In this document: piece by piece, positions 6,947 to 15,625 of the stretch
Numbering within the stretch: the first letter of the stretch is position 1
How the letters are laid out: the number at the start of each line of letters is the position of its first letter
Assembly (NCBI RefSeq): GCF_011761945.1
Contig: NZ_JAASQV010000008.1
Span: 1-64,000 of the forward strand
Length of the DNA: 64,000 nucleotides
Direction of reading: 5' to 3'
DNA from: Sphingomonas leidyi
GTDB taxonomy: Bacteria > Pseudomonadota > Alphaproteobacteria > Sphingomonadales > Sphingomonadaceae
The notes under the pieces: model-generated
The model's database searches: none
The model's input: only the letters and a program-made list of their open reading frames with translations
What the model was told of the DNA's origin: nothing
Position numbers and translations under genes: made by a program

Positions 6947-9900
6947 GCGGCGGTTGCCTGCGTCTCCCGCGTGTCCTGCGCTGCCTGCGTTTCCGGTGTC
7001 GCCTGGGCCTCCACCCGGCCGCTGCGCTCCAGCTTGCCCCAACCGACCCAGGGGCCGCGCAGCGCGTTGGCGACGGCGCGGATCACCACCCAGTACATCA
7101 GCTGGCGATAGACGAAGCGCTGGGCGAGCAGCAGCAGCCCCGGATAGCGCTTCTCGCGCTTCTCCATCCGATAGGCGACCCAGCCGCACAGGAAGTCGAT
7201 CGCCATGAACGAGATCCAGTAGATGCCCATGCGCAGCACGTCGCTCTCGGTCTGCGCCCAGCCATGCTGCCAGACCCGGATCGCGGTGCCGACGATCGAG
7301 GCGATCAGCGCCAGGTCGATCAGCGGAAAGATCAGCGCGAAGGCGATCTGGAACACCCAGGCCTGGGGAATGCCGACCAGGGCCAGGCCCGCCGGCTTGC
7401 GGGTGCGCAGGATCGCGCGGTGCTTCCACAGGCACTGGAGCGTGCCGAACGCCCAGCGGAAACGCTGCTTGGCGAGTGCGCGGAAGCTCTCGGGCGCTTC
7501 GGTCCAGGCGACCGCGTCGATATCATAGCCAACGCGCCAGCCCTTGCGCTGGATCGCGATGGTCAGGTCCTGGTCCTCGGCCAGGGTGTCGACCGGATAG
7601 CCGCCCACATCGTCGAGCGCCGCCTTGCGCCACGCGCCGACCGCGCCCGGCACCACCATGATCGCATCGAGGCTGGCCAGCGCGCGCCGCTCGAGATTCT
7701 GCGAGGTGACATATTCCACCGCCTGCCAGCGGGTGACCAGGTTGATGCGGTTGCCCACCTTGGCATTGCCGGCGATGGCGCCGACTTCCGGATCCTCGAA
7801 CCAGCGGGCAAGGCGCGCGATGGTCAAAGGCTCGAACTGGGTGTCGGCATCGAGCGCGATGACGATATCGCCCTTGGCCAGGGCCAGCCCGTGGTTGAGT
7901 GCGCGCGCCTTGCCGCCATTCTCCAGGGTCAGCAGCTTGACCCGCGGCTCGTCGGCAAAGGCGGCGCGGACCAGATCGCTGGTGCCGTCCTGCGACCCAT
8001 CGTCGAGCACGATCACTTCGACGTTCACCTGCTCGCTGGCGAGCGCGCGGCGGACCGAGGCTTCGATCACCTTCGCTTCGTTGAAGGCGGGGATCAGCAC
8101 CGAGACGAAGCGATCGGGCGCGATCTCCGGCGCGACCGGGCGGTTCTTCCGGCGATTGCCGTTCACTGCCAGCCCGGCAAGGACGAGGGCGCGGGCGATG
8201 CCGAGCGCGATCGCCAGGAAGAACGACCATTTCAGCATGAAGCCAAGCGTGGCCGCGACCAGGAAGATGCCCAGGTCCATCCGCACCGCGGCCAGGTCGC
8301 CCTCCTGCACCTCGGGCATCACCTGGTCGCGCGTGAGGCCGGCGAGCTGCGAGACGGGGACGAACTGATAGCCCTTGGCCCGCAGCCCGTCGATGATCCG
8401 CGGGAGCGCCGCCAGCGTCTGCGAGCGATCGCCGCCGCCATCGTGGAGCAGGATGATCTGGCCCGACTGCTCGGCATTGCCCGCTTCCACCTCGCGCAGC
8501 GTGGTGTCCACGATCGCGTCGATGCCGGGGCGCTGCCAGTCGTTCGGGTCCACGTGCAGGCCGACATTGGTGTAGCCGGCGCGCTGCGCCGTCAGCGCGG
8601 GGATCAGTTCGTCCGCGGTGGTCGGTTCGGCGTCGCCGAAATAGGGCGCGCGGAACAGGCGGACCGAGCGACCGGTATAGGCCTCGATGAGCCGCTGCGT
8701 GGCGTTGAGCTCTATCCGCGTGCCGCGCGACGAAGTCAGCGCCAGGTTGGGGTGGGTGAAGGTATGGCTGCCGATCTCATGGCCCTCGTCGACCACGCGG
8801 CGGACGAGGAACGGCTCGGCCATCGCATTCTCGCCGATCATGAAGAAGGTGCCGGTCACCTGCTTCTGCTTGAGCACGTCGAGGATCTTCGGCGTCCAGT
8901 CGGCATCGGGGCCGTCGTCGAAGGTCAGCGCGATCTTGCCGGGCATATAGCCGGTGCGGGTGACGACATAGGGAGTCGGCAGCGACTGGAAGATCTCGTC
9001 GACGATCAGCCCCTGCGGATTCTGGACGATCGTGCGCGCGCCGACGCTCGGCGTGCTGGTGATGCGCAGGATCTCGCCCGATCCTTCCACGTCGACATCG
9101 CCGACGGCTTCGATCCGGCGCAGATCGGGGATCTTGCCCGAATGCGCCGCGCCCAGCGCCGCCCAGAAATTGGAATCCTCCGAGCCGAGGCGCCACAGGG
9201 CGACGCCCCCCACGCCCTTGATGTTGGCGGCGCGCAGCTGGTTCCAGGCAGTGGTGGCGTCGGCCATCCACACGGTGTGCTCGGTGCCATTCTCCTCATA
9301 GGCGAAGCTCTGGTTGCCGCTCGCCTTGTCGAAGGTGACGGTGGCCTCGCTGTCATGCGCGATCAGCCAGGCCTCTTCGATCGAGATCGGGTCCGCCTTG
9401 CCCGGCGCCGTCCAGTTATAGCCATAGTTGGCGATGCCGACGATCAGCTTCTCGGCGGGCACCTGGGTCAGCGCGGCGTTCATCTGGCGGACGAACCAGG
9501 CCTGGCTGGCGATCGGGCCCGCGGCGGTGGCCGGCGCGTGCTCGTCATAGTTCATCAGGATCACATGGTCGGCCGCGGCGGCATAGGCCTTCATGTTCCA
9601 GTCGTCGTCCTGCGCCGGCACGGTGACCGCGATGCTGAGCTTCGCCGCGGCGAAGCGGGCGCGCGCCTCGCGCAGCAGCGCCAGATAGTCGCGCTGCGAT
9701 GCGGTGGGCAGTTCCTCGAAGTCGAACACCGCGCCGTCCGCCTTGCGTGCCACCAGCGTGCGCTGCAGCTCGTCGAGAAAGGCGGCGCGCGCCTTGGGGT
9801 CGCGCAGCAGCGCGGCGGCGCCGACGCTGTCCCAATTGTCGCCGGTGGCGTTCTGCACCATCGGCAGCACCTTGGGCCGGCGCGTGGCCGAAGCGAGGAT

Positions 9901-10311
9901 CGGGTCGAATTCGGTGTCGGGCGCGGTGGCGATGCGGTGTTGCGGCCCGGTGACGGTGTAGAGCGAGGGGACCACCCAATCCAGCTCGTTGATATGGCGG
10001 CGCAGCGAGGCGCCGCTGGCATCGTCCCAGGGCACGTAGAAGCCCACCGCGAGCGGTGCGGCCGAGACCTTGGCCGGTCCTTGCGGCAGCCAGGACGCGA
10101 AGCTGTGGCGCAGCCGGTTGGCCTGCTGCTTGAGCGAACGCGGCTGGGGATGCTCGAGCGCCATGGCGAGAGGGCCCGGCGTGGGCACCCGCACCACGGT
10201 CATCGCGAAGGCGCCGGCGGCGAGCACGATCACCAGCAGCAGCGCGAAGAAGGCACGCATCGTCCAGCGGTTCCGCTTGCCGCTCGCATCGAAGAAGATC
10301 GGACGTTCCAT
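6943..10311 (-). CDS. GH18-NodB deacetylase-GT2 glycosyltransferase fusion
   Basis: This 1122-residue protein joins three enzyme domains. A signal-anchor helix (about 17-39) is followed by a GH18-like domain (about 85-400) with D-G-A-V-F-D-F-E at 192-199, which carries the expected acid Glu199. A NodB polysaccharide deacetylase domain comes next (about 455-655), with T-F-D-D-G at 463-467 and metal ligands H516 and H520. After a membrane span (about 676-715) comes a family 2 glycosyltransferase with D-D-G (770-772), D-A-D (821-823), E-D-Q-D (912-915) and Q-R-F-R-W (949-953), then more helices to about 1090. The order predicts an inner-membrane enzyme that makes a beta-1,4 or beta-1,6 amino-sugar polymer inside and deacetylates or cuts it outside. 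The product is not known. The C-terminal 30 residues are Thr/Gln/Ala-rich. Confidence 0.9.
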   Translation of the reverse strand: MERPIFFDASGKRNRWTMRAFFALLLVIVLAAGAFAMTVVRVPTPGPLAMALEHPQPRSLKQQANRLRHSFASWLPQGPAKVSAAPLAVGFYVPWDDASGASLRRHINELDWVVPSLYTVTGPQHRIATAPDTEFDPILASATRRPKVLPMVQNATGDNWDSVGAAALLRDPKARAAFLDELQRTLVARKADGAVFDFEELPTASQRDYLALLREARARFAAAKLSIAVTVPAQDDDWNMKAYAAAADHVILMNYDEHAPATAAGPIASQAWFVRQMNAALTQVPAEKLIVGIANYGYNWTAPGKADPISIEEAWLIAHDSEATVTFDKASGNQSFAYEENGTEHTVWMADATTAWNQLRAANIKGVGGVALWRLGSEDSNFWAALGAAHSGKIPDLRRIEAVGDVDVEGSGEILRITSTPSVGARTIVQNPQGLIVDEIFQSLPTPYVVTRTGYMPGKIALTFDDGPDADWTPKILDVLKQKQVTGTFFMIGENAMAEPFLVRRVVDEGHEIGSHTFTHPNLALTSSRGTRIELNATQRLIEAYTGRSVRLFRAPYFGDAEPTTADELIPALTAQRAGYTNVGLHVDPNDWQRPGIDAIVDTTLREVEAGNAEQSGQIILLHDGGGDRSQTLAALPRIIDGLRAKGYQFVPVSQLAGLTRDQVMPEVQEGDLAAVRMDLGIFLVAATLGFMLKWSFFLAIALGIARALVLAGLAVNGNRRKNRPVAPEIAPDRFVSVLIPAFNEAKVIEASVRRALASEQVNVEVIVLDDGSQDGTSDLVRAAFADEPRVKLLTLENGGKARALNHGLALAKGDIVIALDADTQFEPLTIARLARWFEDPEVGAIAGNAKVGNRINLVTRWQAVEYVTSQNLERRALASLDAIMVVPGAVGAWRKAALDDVGGYPVDTLAEDQDLTIAIQRKGWRVGYDIDAVAWTEAPESFRALAKQRFRWAFGTLQCLWKHRAILRTRKPAGLALVGIPQAWVFQIAFALIFPLIDLALIASIVGTAIRVWQHGWAQTESDVLRMGIYWISFMAIDFLCGWVAYRMEKREKRYPGLLLLAQRFVYRQLMYWVVIRAVANALRGPWVGWGKLERSGRVEAQATPETQAAQDTRETQATAA

Positions 10312-10490
10312 CGCCTATATGCCCTGGTTGCAATGTCTGGGTGCGACGCCCGGCCCGAGGAGTGCAGGAGGGCCGGGCGCCGCGGTTTGCCGGCCATGAA
10401 CGCGGATATGGCCTGCCCGTTCGGGATAGCCTTGCCCGCCCTTCCCGGACCTGCCTTCCAGATTAACTTACTGTCATGTGCGCGGATGGC

Positions 10491-10531
10491 CAAAACAAAA
10501 CGGCCGGCGCGGGAGGGGGCGCGCCGGCCGT
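10491..10531 (-). terminator. Rho-independent terminator
   Basis: A perfect 12-bp stem (10500-10511 with 10520-10531) closes an 8-base loop. Read on the minus strand it is followed by TTTTGTTTTG (complement of 10491-10500). It would end a transcript from the small gene at 10622-10753. Confidence 0.85.
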
Positions 10532-10540
10532 TCAGGTATT

Positions 10541-10573
10541 GCGGGTGCGGGAAAAGAGGAAACCCGCACCCGC
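10541..10573 (-). other. Stable hairpin upstream of the terminator
   Basis: An 11-bp perfect stem (10541-10551 with 10563-10573) encloses an A/G-rich 11-base loop. It lies between the small gene's stop and the terminator on the minus strand. It may protect the 3' end of the transcript or be part of a small RNA; no run of T follows it. Confidence 0.7.
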
Positions 10574-10621
10574 TGACATCGCCCCGAACAGGGAGAGTGG
10601 GCGATGCCGAAACTCTCGGGG

Positions 10622-10753
10622 TCAGCGCCCCTGCGCGGCCACCGCCGCCGGCGCGTGGGCGACGAGGCGGGCATCCGCGGTCGACCAGGCTGCCGATCCG
10701 CTCACCAGCGTGGCGATGGCCAGCAGCGCGATCGTGGTGCGGCGATGGGGCAT
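10622..10753 (-). CDS. 43-residue exported small protein
   Basis: This short reading frame begins M-P-H-R-R-T-T-I-A-L-L and has a basic start, a hydrophobic stretch and small residues typical of a secretion signal, followed by an Ala/Val-rich tail. A strong ribosome binding site (GAGGAG) lies 7-8 bp before the ATG, and two hairpins including a clear terminator follow the stop. This gives a complete small transcription unit. I do not recognise a family, and the mature part would be only about 15-20 residues. It could instead be the visible part of a small RNA. A search for conserved homologues at this position would settle it. Confidence 0.55.
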   Translation of the reverse strand: MPHRRTTIALLAIATLVSGSAAWSTADARLVAHAPAAVAAQGR

Positions 10754-10829
10754 TGCCTTACTCCTCTCTGGTCGTTCTCGGTGACCGTGGATGGGAAATG
10801 CGCCCTTGCCGGTATCGGGGCGGTGGCCG

Positions 10830-12233
10830 TCAGGTTACATTTTGGTCAGGCATGCGCAGCCCCAGCCAGCGGGCCAGCCCCGGCGCCGTGCGCCGCACAC
10901 CCAGTTCGAACGTCGCCGCGATCGCCAGCGTGATCCCGAACAGCGGCATCAGCAGCCCGAGCAATATTGTCAGGCCGACCAGCGCCCAGCTGTGCCGCAG
11001 CGGATCCTTCGCCGCCGGCGCGCCCAGCCGGCCGTGCGGCCGCCGGCGCCACCACAGCACCAGGCTCGACACCGCCAGCGTCACCAGCCCGATCAATATC
11101 GTCAGGTTGGCCAGCTGGTTGAGCAGCCCCAGCCACGCTCCCTCGTGCACGGCGACGCCGAAGCCCACCGCGCGGTCGATCCAGTGCCGGTCGGCAAAGC
11201 CCTGCGATCCGATCACGGCGCCGTCCTCGCCGATCTCGACCGAGACGCGCCGCGTCCGGTCCTCGGCCTGCGACCGGGCGAGCCAGCGCCCGCCCGCCCG
11301 CGTCGGCGGACTCACTTCGGCCGGTGCCGCGAGCCCCAGCGTCATCGCCTTGCCCACCACCCGGTCGAGCGCCGGCCCGGCGGGCACGACATGCACCATC
11401 GTCATCCCGTGATGCCCGGCATGTTCATCCAGCATCGCGCGAGCGCCCTTGTCGAGCTCGACGCGCGCCGCCGCGTCCGCCGTCGACCCCGCCGACCAGT
11501 CCTGCCGGCCCGCCGCCGTGCCGGTTGCCACGCGCACCTGGCGGAGATAGTCGCCCCAGTTCTTGGCCCAGGGCAGGCCCGATGCGATCAGGAACACCGC
11601 GCCGATCGATACCCAGAGCCCCGTCACCGCGTGCATGTCGCGCCAGAACACGCGCCTGCCGGCGCCGAGCCGGGGCCACAGGATCCCGCCCGGCCCCTTG
11701 CCCTTGCGCCCGCGCGGCCACCACAGGAACAGGCCGGTGAGGATCATCACGATCGTCCAGCAGGCGGCGATCTCGACGAGCGCCGACCCCCGGTCGCCCG
11801 CCAGCAGCTCGCCGTGCAGGCGGAAGATCACGCGCATGAACCGGTCTTCCTCGGGCACCGCCTTCAGCACCTGCCCGGTCTGCGGATGCACCCAGACGCG
11901 CGTCTCCTCGGCGCCCTTGCCGACGAGCAGCTGCACCGCGTCGTCCGGTGCTTCGGGCAGGACATATTTGTGCAGCACCGACCCCGGCACCGCCGCCGTG
12001 CCCGCCGCGGCGATCCTGTCGGGCGCCAGCATCGGCCGGCCCGGCACCGCGACATGCGCATAGGGGGCATAGAGCCATCCCTCGATCTGCGGCTTGAACA
12101 GATAGATTCCGCCCGTCGCCGAGAGCCACAGGATGAAGGGCACGCAGAAGATGCCGGCATAGAAATGCCAGCGCCACACCGCGCGGAACCAGCGCTCGTG
12201 CCGGGCGGGGGCGGGCCCGCTCACAGCGTCCAC
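10830..12233 (-). CDS. PepSY-associated transmembrane protein
   Basis: This 467-residue inner-membrane protein has the layout of the PepSY-TM family: a first helix with H-F-Y-A-G-I-F-C near residue 25, PepSY repeats on the outside, a central helix pair, and two or three helices near the C-terminus (about 365-440). The first residues contain the family's R-x-x-W-R-W-H signature. Family members accompany TonB receptors for siderophores or metals and have been proposed to reduce or process the imported metal complex. Here its first 13 bp overlap the end of the TonB receptor gene, so the two are coupled. The substrate cannot be read from the sequence. Confidence 0.88.
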   Translation of the reverse strand: MDAVSGPAPARHERWFRAVWRWHFYAGIFCVPFILWLSATGGIYLFKPQIEGWLYAPYAHVAVPGRPMLAPDRIAAAGTAAVPGSVLHKYVLPEAPDDAVQLLVGKGAEETRVWVHPQTGQVLKAVPEEDRFMRVIFRLHGELLAGDRGSALVEIAACWTIVMILTGLFLWWPRGRKGKGPGGILWPRLGAGRRVFWRDMHAVTGLWVSIGAVFLIASGLPWAKNWGDYLRQVRVATGTAAGRQDWSAGSTADAAARVELDKGARAMLDEHAGHHGMTMVHVVPAGPALDRVVGKAMTLGLAAPAEVSPPTRAGGRWLARSQAEDRTRRVSVEIGEDGAVIGSQGFADRHWIDRAVGFGVAVHEGAWLGLLNQLANLTILIGLVTLAVSSLVLWWRRRPHGRLGAPAAKDPLRHSWALVGLTILLGLLMPLFGITLAIAATFELGVRRTAPGLARWLGLRMPDQNVT

Positions 12234-14503
12234 CCCGCTTCGACCAGGAAGCTGCGCTGCGGATAGGGGTGATACACCCAGGCGCGATCGTTGGTGATAT
12301 TGTCCACCCCTGCGCTCAGCCGGAACCGGTCGGTCATCTTCCAGTTCACCCGGGCATCGAGCGCGAACAGCTCCGACGTATAGCCGAAGGTATCGCCGCG
12401 CTGGAGCCCGAACAGATCGGTATTGGGCCGCGTCGCATAGCGCATGCCCATGGCGACCAGTATCCGCGGCGTCACCTGATACCGGACATTCGCGTTGAGC
12501 CGCCAGCGCGGGATGCGCGGGAACTGCACGCCCTCCGCCGCCGGCGCGCTGGCGTTGCGCACCGTCCTCGAATCGATCCAGGCAAGGTTGGCATCCAGGG
12601 CGAGCCCGCGCACGCCGACGTCGCGCGCCTCCGCGATCAGTTCGAGCCCGATCTGCCGCGTCACGTCGATATTCTTGAAGCTCGAGGTCGTGATCCCGTT
12701 CTGGTTGAACCCGACGAACGAGAAGATCGTGTCGTCGACGCGCTGCCAGAAGGCCGAACCGGTGAGCTTCAGCCTGCCGAAGTCATGGGCCACCACCAGG
12801 TTGGCGTCGCGCGAGCGCTCGGGCTTCAGGTTCGGATCGAAGCTGTCGCGGTTGAAGCTCCCGTCGCCGTTCAGGCTTCCCTGAAAGAGCTCGCCCACCG
12901 TCGGGAAGCGTGTCGCCTCGGCCAGGCTCAGCTGCACGCTGGTCGCGCCGCCATGCCATTCGACCGAGAATTTCGGATCGAACGCCGTCTTGCCGCGCGC
13001 CGCATAACGGTTGGTCACCGGCTGGCCGGAGGTGCCGATCCGCCCGAGCCCGCCGTCGAACGCCCGCCAGCTCTCCAGCCGCGCGCCCAGCGCAAATACC
13101 AGCGCATCGGCATGCAGCCGCGCCTCGGCCCAGCCGGCGAGCAGCCGCGTCTTGCCGAAGGTGCGGGTAGAGAAGGCGCGCCCGCCGTCCGAGCGCCAGT
13201 GCGGCAGCGTGTAGTTGGTCAGGTCGGTTCGATAGAGATTGGCGCTCGCTCCCGCCGCAAGGTCGAGTGCGCCCGCCTTGCCGTCCAGCGAGAGTTCGGC
13301 AGTGTACCAGCCGGTCGGCCCCTGCCGGGCCAGCAAGCCCGCACCGTCGGCGGCACCCGCCGCCCAGCTCGCCGACGTGAACCCGTCCGACCGTGCGATC
13401 TGATAGGTCGAGAGGTTGAGCTTCGCAGTCATGCCGGCGCCGACCGGCGCCGCGATCCTGGCGCCGGCGAGGAACTCGTCCCGCACCGTCCGCGACCAGC
13501 GGGCGCCCGACGCCGTCCAGGTCCGCCCCAGCGTCGTCACGCGTCCCTCGCAGACCTTGTCGCCCGCCGCGTCGCGCAGATAGCAGTCGGGCGCATATTG
13601 GGCATCGAGGTTGTGCCAATAGGCGAACAGCATCTCGCCGGTAACGCCCGATGCGCCGTCATAGCCGATCCGCAGCTTGGCCTGGTCCTGCGTCGTCGCC
13701 GCCGGGCTTTGCGCGGCGAAGACGGGATTGCTCGCGCTTCCCGGCGCATTGGGGATGGCCTGGCCCGGATCGACCACCGCACCGGTCACCGGCGTGCCCG
13801 TCGCACCCGCGGCCGGGGCGAGCCCGTACCAGCTCATCGGCTGGCCGTCGTTGCGGAAGTGTCGCCCGGAGATCCGCGCCGACCAGGGCCCGTCCTGCTG
13901 CCGCCAGCCCAGGCCTGCTTCGCCCGACCAGCCCCAATAGGTCGCGCGGGTGCCGTATTGGCCATAGGGCTCGGCCAGGCCCTGCACCGTGGCGAAGGCC
14001 TCGGTCTTCTCCGGCGAGCGAGTGGTGATGTTGACGATCCCGCCCATGGAATTGCCCGAATAGCGCGCCGAATAGGGGCCGTAGACGATGTCGAACTGCT
14101 CGACCTCGCCCGGGCCGACCACACCCCATTTCGGCGCGAAGCCGAAGGAGTTGCCGAGGAAGTTCGACACCACGAACCCGTCGACCATCACCAGCGTGCG
14201 GGCGCTCTGGGTCGAATGGGTGCCGCGAAAGCCGGGGACGCCATTGGAGTCGCCGGCATAGCGTTTGCGCACGAAGAAGTCGGGCGCGTATTTCATCAGG
14301 TCCTCGACATTCTGGGCGTTGACGCCGGCGAATTGTTCGTCGCCCAGGCTCACCGAGAGTCCGCGCGGGTCGATGGTGATCGGCGCGCCCTTCTGGCCGA
14401 TGACGAGGATGGAGGAATCATTCTCCGCTTCCTGCGCCAGGGCAGGAGCGGCGATGCACAGGAGCGGCAGCGCGCAGAGGCGCGCGCGACGATGGGAAGA
14501 CAT
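12221..14503 (-). CDS. TonB-dependent receptor, metal or siderophore type
   Basis: This 760-residue outer-membrane receptor has a signal peptide ending near A-L-A-Q (residues 21-24), a TonB-box-like S-S-I-L-V-I-G just after it, a plug domain (about 40-165) with the Y-G-P-Y-S-A-R-Y-S-G-N-S-M-G-G-I-V-N-I-T pattern, and a beta-barrel ending in an aromatic strand, G-W-T-L. It sits between a DUF2946 protein and a PepSY-TM protein on the same strand. That trio is common for uptake of copper, iron or metal chelates. Size and partners favour a metal compound over a glycan, but no ligand-specific motif is visible. Confidence 0.9.
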   Translation of the reverse strand: MSSHRRARLCALPLLCIAAPALAQEAENDSSILVIGQKGAPITIDPRGLSVSLGDEQFAGVNAQNVEDLMKYAPDFFVRKRYAGDSNGVPGFRGTHSTQSARTLVMVDGFVVSNFLGNSFGFAPKWGVVGPGEVEQFDIVYGPYSARYSGNSMGGIVNITTRSPEKTEAFATVQGLAEPYGQYGTRATYWGWSGEAGLGWRQQDGPWSARISGRHFRNDGQPMSWYGLAPAAGATGTPVTGAVVDPGQAIPNAPGSASNPVFAAQSPAATTQDQAKLRIGYDGASGVTGEMLFAYWHNLDAQYAPDCYLRDAAGDKVCEGRVTTLGRTWTASGARWSRTVRDEFLAGARIAAPVGAGMTAKLNLSTYQIARSDGFTSASWAAGAADGAGLLARQGPTGWYTAELSLDGKAGALDLAAGASANLYRTDLTNYTLPHWRSDGGRAFSTRTFGKTRLLAGWAEARLHADALVFALGARLESWRAFDGGLGRIGTSGQPVTNRYAARGKTAFDPKFSVEWHGGATSVQLSLAEATRFPTVGELFQGSLNGDGSFNRDSFDPNLKPERSRDANLVVAHDFGRLKLTGSAFWQRVDDTIFSFVGFNQNGITTSSFKNIDVTRQIGLELIAEARDVGVRGLALDANLAWIDSRTVRNASAPAAEGVQFPRIPRWRLNANVRYQVTPRILVAMGMRYATRPNTDLFGLQRGDTFGYTSELFALDARVNWKMTDRFRLSAGVDNITNDRAWVYHPYPQRSFLVEAGWTL

Positions 14504-14537
14504 GGGAAATCACCTGAACGAGGAAAGTCCGACGGGT

Positions 14538-14942
14538 TCAGGTGCGGGCAGGGGGTCCTTGGGCGGGCGGCTGGGCAAAGGCCCGGCGCCGGATCCTGGG
14601 TTGCGCGGCGGGTGCGAAGCCCAGCGCAAGCAGGAAGGCGATGGCGGCGAGCAGCAGCACCGGATCGGCGCCACCTGCCATGGCATGGCCGAGCGAGGAA
14701 TAGGCACAGCCGCCGTCCTGCTTGGCGCCGTCGGGCGCCTTGGCGTGATCGGGCGCCATCGGCAGTTCGATGGTCATCGTTGCCGGGCCGCTGCCATCGC
14801 AGATCGCCACGGTGAGCGTCTTTCCGCCGGTGTCCGCGAGCATATAGCCCTGGGGAACGAGCGCCTTCATCGCCAGCGCCAAGGCGATCAGCCACAGCGC
14901 CAGCCGGCGATGTTCCTTCAGGAAGACGCGCCATGCCCCCAT
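14538..14942 (-). CDS. DUF2946 family protein
   Basis: This 134-residue protein has a first hydrophobic helix (about 12-30), an exposed region with V-A-I-C-D-G-S-G and several His and Met residues, and a second helix (about 88-110). The pattern fits DUF2946, small membrane or exported proteins found next to TonB receptors and copper genes. The gene ends 34 bp before the receptor and is probably the first of a three-gene operon with it and the PepSY-TM protein. The His/Met/Cys content suggests metal contact, which is inference. Confidence 0.75.
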   Translation of the reverse strand: MGAWRVFLKEHRRLALWLIALALAMKALVPQGYMLADTGGKTLTVAICDGSGPATMTIELPMAPDHAKAPDGAKQDGGCAYSSLGHAMAGGADPVLLLAAIAFLLALGFAPAAQPRIRRRAFAQPPAQGPPART

Positions 14943-15086
14943 GGACGCCCCGGCTACGCGCTTCGGGGCCGCGTGTCACGTCCGTATTGGGGGACAGGGG
15001 CCGGGCATATTGTCCAAGCCCTTCGCGGCGGGGGATGACGGTGGGAGGTGCTTTTCCTGTTCTTCGAACCGGCGTAAGGGCCGCGC

Positions 15087-15581
15087 ATGACCAGCACCCA
15101 GCCCATCCTCGTGCTCACCACCGGCGGCACGATCGACAAGCAATATTTCGACGCGTCGAGCAAATACACGATCGTCGGCACCATGGTGACCCGGCTGCTC
15201 GAGCTGGGCCGCGTGCTGCATCCCTTCGAGGTCGAGGAAGTGATGCGCAAGGACAGCCTGGAGATGGACGATGCCGATCGCGCCCTGATCGCGGCGCGCG
15301 CCGCCGCATCGGATGCGAAGCGCATCGTCATCACGCACGGTACCGACACGATGACCGAGACCGCCGGGGCGCTGACCGGCATCGAAGGCAAGACGATCGT
15401 GCTGGTCGGCGCGCTCGCCCCGGCGCGCTTCGCCGAGAGCGACGCCACCTTCAACCTCGGCATGGCCTTCGCCACCGTCCAGGTCGCGAAGCCGGGCGTC
15501 TATATCACGATGAACGGCACCGTGTTCGAAGCCGGCAAGGTGGTGAAGGACCGCGAGGCGGGCAGGTTCGTGGAGATCTAG
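15087..15581 (+). CDS. Short asparaginase-family protein (N-terminal domain only)
   Basis: This 164-residue protein matches the N-terminal domain of L-asparaginases. It carries the first catalytic signature T-G-G-T-I-D-K (12-18) and the second H-G-T-D-T (84-88), so both catalytic threonines and the Asp are present. Normal asparaginases have about 330 residues and a C-terminal domain that completes the active site across the dimer. Here the frame ends cleanly and nothing similar follows. It stands alone, between DUF2946 (divergent) and hutU (convergent). It may be a natural single-domain family or a truncated enzyme; its activity on asparagine is uncertain. Confidence 0.75.
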   Translation: MTSTQPILVLTTGGTIDKQYFDASSKYTIVGTMVTRLLELGRVLHPFEVEEVMRKDSLEMDDADRALIAARAAASDAKRIVITHGTDTMTETAGALTGIEGKTIVLVGALAPARFAESDATFNLGMAFATVQVAKPGVYITMNGTVFEAGKVVKDREAGRFVEI

Positions 15582-15625
15582 GTTCCCCCTATCTTCCTGG
15601 GAGGGGAGAAGCCGCGGCCGCCGCC

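Larger units (their letters stand above)
10312..10621. other. Intergenic region with two strong hairpins
   Basis: These 310 bases lie between the start of the GH18-NodB-GT2 fusion and the end of a 43-residue small gene. I see no supported gene. The left 180 bp should hold the fusion's promoter, but I cannot point to convincing -35 and -10 boxes. The right part holds two hairpins that would be transcribed from the small gene on the minus strand. Confidence 0.7.

Noticed and set aside
6919..11412. Very long open frame (1497 codons) on the plus strand
   Set aside because: It lies opposite the GH18-NodB-GT2 fusion and the PepSY gene, reads as Arg/Gln/Asp/Ala-rich low-complexity protein and has no recognisable domain; GC-rich antisense frames are often open by chance.
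12269..14815. 848-codon open frame on the plus strand
   Set aside because: It is antisense to the TonB receptor and DUF2946 genes, both of which have signal peptides and family motifs.
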